Source of the DNA: JBEKUY01 sp049514555
Lineage (GTDB): Bacteria > Acidobacteriota > Terriglobia > Acidiferrales > UBA7541
Direction: 5' to 3'
Assembly (NCBI GenBank): GCA_049514555.1
Contig: JBEKUY010000022.1
Location: 1 to 5,235, forward strand
Length of the DNA: 5,235 nucleotides
Each line of letters opens with the position of its first letter. The stretch's first letter is position 1. The position numbers were made by a program, and so were the translations under genes. Shown piece after piece: positions 1-4,751 of this stretch. Under the pieces are notes generated by a model. That model was given only the letters and a program-made list of their open reading frames with translations, did not search any database and was not told the DNA's origin.

Positions 1-81
1 GCCAGCGTGTTCCGGTCTGAACCGGAACGGCGCCTTGCCTTGGACCCCCGAGCAAGAGGTTCCAGCGGCGGTGCATCCTAA
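1..81 (+). CDS. Possible 3' end of an upstream gene (partial)
   Basis: Frame 1 is open from the window edge for 26 codons and ends in TAA at 79-81. The last visible residues are Arg- and Ser/Gly-rich (...LALDPRARGSSGGAS), like a basic, soluble C-terminal tail. The stop overlaps the ribosome binding site of the ribonuclease gene (TAAGGAG, 79-85), an arrangement typical of tightly packed operons. In many bacteria rng follows the mreBCD-rodA cell-shape genes, so a RodA-type tail is a reasonable guess, but no family motif is visible. Frame 2 is also open across this stretch, so the evidence is weak; the region could equally be an untranslated leader. Confidence 0.28.
   Translation, partial: ASVFRSEPERRLALDPRARGSSGGAS
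9..28 (+). other. Perfect 8-bp hairpin upstream of the ribonuclease gene
   Basis: GTTCCGGT (9-16) and ACCGGAAC (21-28) are perfect reverse complements around the tetraloop CTGA. No T-run follows, so it is not a classical intrinsic terminator. It lies 62 bases before the ribonuclease start codon. It could be an RNA structure in the rng leader, the end of an upstream transcript, or a coincidence inside coding sequence. Confidence 0.45.
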
Positions 82-85
82 GGAG
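79..85 (+). promoter_or_regulatory. Ribosome binding site of the RNase E/G gene
   Basis: TAAGGAG sits 5 bases before ATG at 91, a near-perfect match to the anti-Shine-Dalgarno sequence at good spacing. It fixes the start of the ribonuclease at 91. Its first three bases also form the stop of the possible upstream frame. Confidence 0.85.
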
Positions 86-90
86 TTTTC

Positions 91-3000
91 ATGTCGAAAG
101 AATTGGTTATATCGGCGGGCTCGCATGAGCGACGCGTCGCCATTTTGGAAGAAGGACAGCTAGTCGAGATCTACATCGAGCGCGAGAAAGAGTTCGCGCT
201 TGTCGGCAGCATCTACAAGGGAAAAGTCACGCGCGTTCTGCCGGGCATGCAATCGGCATTCGTGGATATCGGCCTGGATGGCGACGCGTTTCTGTATGTC
301 AGCGACGTTTTCGAAAACCTCGAGGACTACGATCACGGTCAGCCTCACGGAGATGCGCCCGCGCCCGCGCTGGCGGCTCATGGAGAACCGGCCATCGAAG
401 TTCTACCCGGGGAAACGCTGGCGGCAGCAGGTGTGCACGAAGAGGTGCGTCTGGACGAAGAGACCGAAGACCGCGGAGGCCCCGAGGAGCGGGAAGGCCG
501 CGAAGAGTATCGCGCTCACGAGCCGGATCACGCCATGGAACCGGGTAATGCGATCGATGCGCCGCGCAGCGACGAACCCGGCGGGGAATCGGAAGTTGCC
601 GAACACGAGGAGCGCCAGCCGGATTCCAATGCTTCCGCTCCGCAGAATTTTGCTCCCTCCTACAACCCCACGCGGAATTATCCGCCGCGCATCGGAAACG
701 ACCGCGGCCCGGGTCAGGACCGTGGCGGGGATCGCGGAGACCGTGGCGATCACGGGCGCGGACGCGGGCGCGGAGGGCGCTGGGGACGCCGGCGCGGCGG
801 AAGCGGCGATCGCGATCGCGGCGGACGTCACCACGGCCAGGGCGGGCGCAATCTGCCACCCTCGAAATACGCTTCGCCGCAGGGCGAACGCGATTCGCGG
901 GGCTTCGACAATCGGCGCCCTTCTGGTGATCGCGGCCCGAGCGCTCCGGTCGAACGGAAGGAAGACGACATCGTCCTGCCGGGCGAATCGCTCGCCAAGT
1001 ATCGCGGGCGTCCGGTGCCACCGCCGGTCGAGCCGCTGGGGGACCACGAGCCCGAGGAGCGTCAGCCTGATTTTGAAGAGAAGCCCGCGCGCCCAGCAGT
1101 CGGCATGCAGGCGAACTCCGGCGTGCCACGGCGTTTCTCCGGAAGCTTGCCACATTGGGTTCTAGCGGATACCGAAGCGGAAGGTGAGGCGGCCGCTGGC
1201 GGTGAAACGCGGCCGGAAGAAACGCCCACTGCCGCCGAATCCGCCGAGCAGGAGACTGCGCGCGCGGAAGAACACCACGAGGAAGCTCACGCCGAGGCGC
1301 ACCACAACGGAACTTCCGGCCTGAGCGAGGAAGAACTCTCCGCACTCTCTTCGCGGTTGGTCGAGGCCAAGCATGAAGAGACCCAGGCGCGGGCCGATGC
1401 GGATTCCCACGTGGGCGGCCCGGTCTTTGAAGAGGAAGCCGAAGGGTCCCGCGAGGAACACCACGAGGATTTTCACGAGGAAACTCACGAAGACGCGCGT
1501 GACGCCGAGGACCACCTTTCCGAGGAAGAGCTTGCCGAGGAATCCGAGCAGGAGGAGCAGGAGCGCAGCGAAGAAGAATCCGAGGAGGAACAGGACGAGC
1601 GGGAAGAGCGCGAAGAGCGAGAAGATCGTCAAGAGCAGGAAGAACATCAGGAAGTGATCGAAGCGGCCAAGGCAGCCTTCGATCGCGAGGAAGGCGGGGG
1701 GCGCAGCGAGCAAGGACAGTACGAGTCCATTCCGGCACCGGGCGCCACCAGCGAAACGGGCAGCGAGGAAGACATCGTGCTCCTGCCCGGCGAAACGCGC
1801 AGCCCGCGTAGTGCGAGCGCACCACGCGAGGAATTTGTGCGGCGTGATTCGGCGCGCATCGGCAGCAACCCGCGCTCCCGCTTCCAGCGGCCGCAGCGCG
1901 GCGGACGCGGCCGGGATGACCGCGGGCCGCGTGGACGCCACGACGGGCGCCGCGATCGAGGAGATCGTGGCGACCGCGGAAGCGATCGGGGAGGTGACCG
2001 GGGACGCGGGCGTTTTGAGCGGCGCGGACATGGTCCTCACCGCGGGCATCATGCCGGGCACGTACCGCAGCGCCGCCCGCAGCTCATTTCCGAAATGCTG
2101 AAATCGGGCCAGGATGTGGTCGTGCAGATTGCCAAGGAACCTCTGGGCAAGAAGGGCGCGCGCATCACCAGCCACGTGGCCTTGCCGGGACGCTTCCTGG
2201 TGTACATGCCCACGATTGACCACATCGGAGTTTCCCGCAAGATTGCCAGCGCGGAAAACCGCTCGCGCCTGCGCCGGCTGGTTGGCGAAGCGCGGGGCAG
2301 CTATCCGGGCGGCTTCATCGTGCGCACAGCCGCAGGTGGCGCGACGGACGATGAAATTCGCACGGACATCGAATTCCTGGGCAAGACCTGGAATGAGATC
2401 AAGAACAAGAACGACGATCGGAAAGCGCCCTCCCTGCTGCACCGCGACCTGAACCTGGTCGAGCGCATCCTGCGCGACTACGTCAGCGATGATTTCACGG
2501 GCATCTGGATTGACAACGAAGAGGAATACGGCAAGGTAGTGGAATTCGTCAGCCGCTTCCAGCCAAAACTCGTCACCAAGGTCAAGCTCTACACCAAGGA
2601 GCAGCCGATCTTCGAAGAGTTCGGCATCCAGCACGAACTGGACAAGGCGCTGCGCGCCAAAGTGTGGCTGAAGTCCGGCGGCTACATCGTCATCAACCAC
2701 ACGGAAGCGCTGGTGGCCATCGACGTCAACACCGGGAAATTCGTGGGCAAGGGCTCCACGCGCCTGGAAGACACCATCGTCAAGACCAACCTGGAAGCCG
2801 TGAAGGAGATCGTGCGGCAGATTCGTTTGCGCGACCTCGGCGGCATCATCGTGGTGGACTTCATCGACATGGAGGAGCGGCGGAACCGCGAAAAAGTGCT
2901 GATGGCGCTGCAATCGGCGCTGGAGCAGGACAAGGCGCCGTCGAAGGCGCTTTCGTTCAACGAGTTTGGACTGGTCTGCATCACGCGCAAGCGCACCAAG

Positions 3001-3285
3001 CAGGCGCTGGAACGCGTGCTCTGCCAGCCCTGCCCGTATTGCACGGGCTCGGGCATGGTCAAGTCCATCCCCACGCTGTGCTACGAAATTCAGGCGGAAG
3101 CGCGCAAGATGGCCGTGGCGGATCACGAAGGGCCGAACCTCACGCTGCGCGTGCATCCGGAAATTGCCAAGGCGCTGAAGACGCGCGAGTCCATCTTGAT
3201 TGATGAGCTCGAACAGAACGCGCACAAGCACATCATCATCCAGTCGGACGCCACGCTGCATTGGGAGCAGTACGACATTTACTAG
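91..3285 (+). CDS. rng: Rne/Rng family endoribonuclease with a giant S1-domain insertion
   Basis: Single-strand-specific, 5'-end-sensing endoribonuclease of the RNase E/G family, acting in the cytoplasm on rRNA precursors and mRNA. Residues 1-73 match the RNase G N-terminus and first half of the S1 domain (YKGKVTRVLPGMQSAFVDIG, then FLYVSDV); F57 and F67 align with RNA-contacting aromatics of E. coli RNase E. S1 resumes at I666 (ISEMLKSGQDVVVQ, then EPLGKKGARIT). The 5'-sensor signature is GFIVRTAA with R745 and T746. The DNase I-like catalytic part has D878 (AIDVNTG) and D923 (VVDFIDM), matching E. coli RNase E D303 and D346. The Zn-link cysteines are C981 and C984 in CPYC, with an extra C978. 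The C-terminus resembles RNase G and lacks the long C-terminal scaffold of E. coli RNase E. Without the 592 residues between V73 and I666 the protein would be close to RNase G length (about 490). Start ATG has a strong SD; a terminator follows. Family assignment is very secure; the choice of rng over rne is by core length. Confidence 0.97.
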   Translation: MSKELVISAGSHERRVAILEEGQLVEIYIEREKEFALVGSIYKGKVTRVLPGMQSAFVDIGLDGDAFLYVSDVFENLEDYDHGQPHGDAPAPALAAHGEPAIEVLPGETLAAAGVHEEVRLDEETEDRGGPEEREGREEYRAHEPDHAMEPGNAIDAPRSDEPGGESEVAEHEERQPDSNASAPQNFAPSYNPTRNYPPRIGNDRGPGQDRGGDRGDRGDHGRGRGRGGRWGRRRGGSGDRDRGGRHHGQGGRNLPPSKYASPQGERDSRGFDNRRPSGDRGPSAPVERKEDDIVLPGESLAKYRGRPVPPPVEPLGDHEPEERQPDFEEKPARPAVGMQANSGVPRRFSGSLPHWVLADTEAEGEAAAGGETRPEETPTAAESAEQETARAEEHHEEAHAEAHHNGTSGLSEEELSALSSRLVEAKHEETQARADADSHVGGPVFEEEAEGSREEHHEDFHEETHEDARDAEDHLSEEELAEESEQEEQERSEEESEEEQDEREEREEREDRQEQEEHQEVIEAAKAAFDREEGGGRSEQGQYESIPAPGATSETGSEEDIVLLPGETRSPRSASAPREEFVRRDSARIGSNPRSRFQRPQRGGRGRDDRGPRGRHDGRRDRGDRGDRGSDRGGDRGRGRFERRGHGPHRGHHAGHVPQRRPQLISEMLKSGQDVVVQIAKEPLGKKGARITSHVALPGRFLVYMPTIDHIGVSRKIASAENRSRLRRLVGEARGSYPGGFIVRTAAGGATDDEIRTDIEFLGKTWNEIKNKNDDRKAPSLLHRDLNLVERILRDYVSDDFTGIWIDNEEEYGKVVEFVSRFQPKLVTKVKLYTKEQPIFEEFGIQHELDKALRAKVWLKSGGYIVINHTEALVAIDVNTGKFVGKGSTRLEDTIVKTNLEAVKEIVRQIRLRDLGGIIVVDFIDMEERRNREKVLMALQSALEQDKAPSKALSFNEFGLVCITRKRTKQALERVLCQPCPYCTGSGMVKSIPTLCYEIQAEARKMAVADHEGPNLTLRVHPEIAKALKTRESILIDELEQNAHKHIIIQSDATLHWEQYDIY
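694..858 (+). repeat. RG1: Arg-Gly-rich coding repeat in the RNase
   Basis: Codons 202-256 encode reiterated DRG, RGG and RGRG units (for example DRGGDRGDRGDHGRGRGRGG). The DNA is a degenerate array of GAC/GAT-CGN-GGN codons. Such RGG boxes bind RNA in many proteins and are strongly basic; this block contrasts with the acidic sequence on both sides. Confidence 0.8.
1267..1548 (+). repeat. Internal duplication: EEHHE...LSEEEL module, two copies
   Basis: Residues 393-430 and 455-486 share the same order of motifs: EEHHE (393 and 455), then LSEEEL (411 and 476). At DNA level GAACACCACGAGGA occurs identically at 1270-1283 and 1456-1469, an offset of 186 bases (62 codons). The LSEEEL copies are 65 codons apart, so a small in-frame indel followed the duplication. 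This points to growth of the acidic block by tandem duplication, though Glu-rich bias could create part of the similarity. Confidence 0.55.
1891..2061 (+). repeat. RG2: second Arg-Gly-rich coding repeat in the RNase
   Basis: Codons 601-657 encode another DRG/RGG-rich segment (DRGDRGDRGSDRGGDRGRGR, then a His/Arg/Gly-rich tail to about 657). It lies directly before the second half of the S1 domain, so a basic patch would sit next to the RNA-binding fold. It resembles RG1 in composition and repeat unit and may have arisen from it. Confidence 0.8.
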
Positions 3286-3309
3286 TTTTCAGTAATCAGT
3301 TTTCAGTAA
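3284..3309 (+). repeat. Heptamer tandem repeat overlapping the rng stop codon
   Basis: AGTTTTCAGTAA occurs at 3284-3295 and again at 3298-3309, 14 bases apart. It can be read as four alternating heptamers: AGTTTTC, AGTAATC, AGTTTTC, AGTAAGA. The first begins on the last two bases of the TAG stop. A degenerate third copy (TCAGTTTCCAGTTG, 3357-3370) lies beyond the terminator, so the array brackets it. Function unknown; it resembles short intergenic repeats seen in many genomes. Confidence 0.7.
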
Positions 3310-3314
3310 GATAG

Positions 3315-3347
3315 AAACGCCCGGGCTCATCGCCCGGGCGTTTTTTT
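3315..3347 (+). terminator. Strong intrinsic terminator of the RNase gene
   Basis: AAACGCCCGGGC (3315-3326) pairs perfectly with GCCCGGGCGTTT (3332-3343) around the loop TCATC, and seven T's run from 3341 to 3347. The stem is 12 bp and very GC-rich. It lies 30 bases after the ribonuclease stop. Read on the minus strand the same stem is followed only by a weak TTTCTATCTT tail, so it may also help stop the convergent hydrolase transcript, less efficiently. Confidence 0.93.
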
Positions 3348-3425
3348 CTGCAGCGGTCAGTTTCCAGTTGTCCGAACTACCGGGGCACTTGAGAAAGCTG
3401 GACTAACGAACAAGGCGAGCGTACA

Positions 3426-4487
3426 TCAGTCCAACCCGGCTGCGTTGTGCTCAATGAGATAGCGATCCATCCATTCGAGAATGAGTTTCCTCATCTCCGG
3501 CAGCTCCACGTGGGCCGCATCGAACAGTTCAATGCGGCAATCTGTTTCCCTACCATACTGGCGATAGAGGGGAAGCAAGTGATCGCGAACCTTCTCGACG
3601 CCGGGAGCGGGGGTCAGAGGGTCGCGCCGCCCATTCACGCTCAGGCGAGGCCGCGGCACGATCAACTCGTTAATCTCTGCCGTCTGGAAATGCTTCAGCA
3701 GGGATGGCACATAGTAATAAACGCCGTGTGCACTGAGAGCATGAGCTTTTGTCAGTTCTTCGTAATCTGTAAGACAGCAAACGTCCAGGCACAAATGAAC
3801 ACGCGGATCGAGAGCCGCAAGCCACCACGCTTTGGTCGCGCCCATGGACATTCCCAGGACGCCCAGCCGTTGGGGATTCACTTCCGGACGGCTGGCGAGA
3901 TACTCAAGGGCGCGGAACTCGTCAAACATCATCATTCCAAAAAGCACCTGTCCCTTCCACAGCATGAGCTTGAAGGTATCTTCCTCGCCGGTCTTTCCGT
4001 CACCTTCGGGTTTGCGCTCGCCAAAACACCAGCTATCAATGGCCAGCGTCACGAGGCCTTTTTCAACGCAAACGGGGGCGTAGGCGGGCTGGGCATCAAC
4101 GCCCCGCAGAAGTTGTTCCTTTCCGAGACCATACATCCCGGCATGCCAATGCATGTAAAGAAGACCGGGCGCAGGTGACTTTCGTTTGTCGGGGATCAAC
4201 AGTATCGCGGGAACAGGCTCTATGCCGTTCAGATCGAGGACGAGGCGTTCGAGGGTATAGCCTTCGTGTTTTTCGGTGTTCAGTAACTTTGGCTTTTCTG
4301 CCCGGTGCTGCCATGGCAGGTCCCCCAGCAAGCTCCAAAGCTCCTTGCGCCGGCGCTCTTGATACGCAGCGAATGACTCGCCCGATTCGCGAGGAATCGT
4401 TGCAGGCAAGAGACCTCGCCTTGTTGTCCTCAAGGCCACTGCGGCTGCGCCACTTTGCAAAAACTCCCGTCTGGTTATTGGCATCAT
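3426..4487 (-). CDS. Alpha/beta hydrolase, acetyl-xylan-esterase/dienelactone-hydrolase type, Tat-like N-terminus
   Basis: Serine hydrolase of the alpha/beta fold; residues are numbered from the outermost ATG at 4490. Nucleophile S215 is in GMSMG, the acid is probably D290 (NGRRDPLTP) and the base H327 (DAAHVELPE), all in canonical order and spacing. LYMHWHAGM (111-119) after strand LLIP lies where the oxyanion-hole loop of this fold is expected. Length (about 353) fits acetyl-xylan-esterase or dienelactone-hydrolase-like families; an ester or glycan-ester substrate is likely but not determined. The N-terminus TRREFLQSGAAAVAL has a twin-arginine motif (R7-R8), but its hydrophobic stretch is short and is followed by RTTRR, so export is likely, not certain. 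Three ATGs in a row (4490, 4487, 4484) follow GGGAG (4497-4493); the first is only 2 bases from it, the second 5 and the third 8, so the second or third is preferred. Convergent with the ribonuclease and divergent from the beta-lactamase-like gene. Confidence 0.88.
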   Translation of the reverse strand: MMPITRREFLQSGAAAVALRTTRRGLLPATIPRESGESFAAYQERRRKELWSLLGDLPWQHRAEKPKLLNTEKHEGYTLERLVLDLNGIEPVPAILLIPDKRKSPAPGLLYMHWHAGMYGLGKEQLLRGVDAQPAYAPVCVEKGLVTLAIDSWCFGERKPEGDGKTGEEDTFKLMLWKGQVLFGMMMFDEFRALEYLASRPEVNPQRLGVLGMSMGATKAWWLAALDPRVHLCLDVCCLTDYEELTKAHALSAHGVYYYVPSLLKHFQTAEINELIVPRPRLSVNGRRDPLTPAPGVEKVRDHLLPLYRQYGRETDCRIELFDAAHVELPEMRKLILEWMDRYLIEHNAAGLD

Positions 4488-4492
4488 CATTG

Positions 4493-4497
4493 CTCCC
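4493..4497 (-). promoter_or_regulatory. Ribosome binding site of the alpha/beta hydrolase
   Basis: GGGAG on the minus strand precedes three consecutive ATG codons at 2, 5 and 8 bases. The spacing argues against the outermost ATG and for the second (4487) or third (4484). All three are in frame, so at most two residues are at stake. Confidence 0.55.
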
Positions 4498-4547
4498 GCT
4501 AGACTCTTGACCGAGTCGAGATTTCAGTCCGGGAAAAGTTCAAGAGT

Positions 4548-4575
4548 TTTATATCACAGCCGTGGGCTGTGTAGA
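4548..4575 (-). promoter_or_regulatory. Candidate sigma70-type promoter for the alpha/beta hydrolase
   Basis: On the minus strand TCTACA (4575-4570) and TATAAA (4553-4548) are separated by 16 bases. Matches to TTGACA and TATAAT are 4 of 6 and 5 of 6. Transcription would start near 4541, giving a leader of about 50 bases. This is a pattern match only, in a divergent region where a promoter is expected. Confidence 0.33.
4555..4571. promoter_or_regulatory. Perfect inverted repeat, possible operator in the divergent region
   Basis: CACAGCC (4555-4561) and GGCTGTG (4565-4571) are exact reverse complements around GTG. The palindrome fills the spacer of the candidate hydrolase promoter, where a bound dimeric regulator would block or remodel RNA polymerase. 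A second, wider pair, ACTCTTGA (4503-4510) and TCAAGAGT (4540-4547), lies between it and the hydrolase start; its 29-base gap makes it easier to explain by chance. No regulator gene is in the window. Confidence 0.35.
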
Positions 4576-4733
4576 TGGATTTGCTCCCCAGGGCTGCCGG
4601 AAACTAGCCAACTTACAGAAAATGTCGACAACCGCACCATGTGTGGTAGTGCCGGCCGTTCTTGATACGATAGGGACATTGCTTGGCGGGAAACCCCAAT
4701 CAAGGTTTGTGTACTTGCGGTGTCGGTCCCTCC

Positions 4734-4741
4734 AAAAGGAG
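4734..4741 (+). promoter_or_regulatory. Ribosome binding site of the beta-lactamase-like gene; favours a GTG start
   Basis: AAAAGGAG ends one base before ATG at 4743, too close for normal initiation there, but 10 bases before an in-frame GTG at 4752. The GTG start also gives a more classical signal peptide beginning MK. The site therefore decides the start at 4752, with 4743 as the alternative. Confidence 0.6.
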
Positions 4742-4751
4742 AATGCCAATC

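Larger units (their letters stand above)
310..2085 (+). other. Low-complexity charged insertion within the RNase S1 domain
   Basis: Codons 74-665 of the ribonuclease interrupt the S1 domain at a loop that is only about 20-25 residues long in E. coli RNase G. Order: mixed acidic segment (about 74-200), Arg-Gly/Asp-Arg-Gly block RG1 (202-256), linker (257-376), Glu/His-rich acidic block (377-540), linker (541-600), second RG block RG2 (601-657), then return to S1. Few hydrophobic residues are present, so most should be disordered; the EEREEREEREDRQEQEE stretch near 504-520 could form a single charged helix. The reading frame stays open with no frameshift, so it is part of the protein. By analogy with Arg-rich, disordered parts of RNase E, a role in RNA binding, partner recruitment or condensate formation is inferred. 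Confidence 0.85.

Noticed and set aside
808..824. Overlapping GCGATCGC octamers (HIP1-like)
   Set aside because: Explained by consecutive Gly/Asp/Arg codons in the RG1 block; HIP1 is a genome-wide cyanobacterial feature and no other support for a cyanobacterium exists.
200..1165. 321-codon frame on the plus strand, overlapping the ribonuclease in another frame
   Set aside because: Composition is Arg/Ala/Thr-rich as expected from frame-shifted reading of the insert, and the ribonuclease frame is continuous on both sides, so no frameshift needs to be invoked.
299..1825. 508-codon open frame on the minus strand
   Set aside because: Shadow of the Arg/Glu/Gly-rich insert. Its product is an Arg/Pro-rich composition with no motif, and it has no neighbouring signals.
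694..2061. Could the RG and Glu repeats be a CRISPR array or a minisatellite
   Set aside because: The repeats are degenerate at DNA level, preserve codon phase and show no fixed spacer length, as expected for coding low complexity.
1162..3261. 699-codon open frame on the minus strand, antisense to the ribonuclease
   Set aside because: It lies wholly inside a gene with unmistakable conserved motifs. Its product shows no recognisable domain. Long antisense frames are common opposite GC-rich genes with biased codon use.
3447..4178. 243-codon frame on the plus strand antisense to the alpha/beta hydrolase
   Set aside because: The minus strand carries the Ser-Asp-His triad and a start with SD; the plus-strand product has no recognisable features.
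4503..4547. Long-gap inverted repeat ACTCTTGA/TCAAGAGT as an independent regulatory element
   Set aside because: An 8-bp pair with a 29-base gap is not improbable by chance in a region of this size; mentioned only beside the stronger palindrome.
4662..4671. TTGATACGAT as promoter element for the plus-strand beta-lactamase-like gene
   Set aside because: Neither reading (as -35 or as -10) has a partner hexamer at 16-18 bases, so I did not call it.
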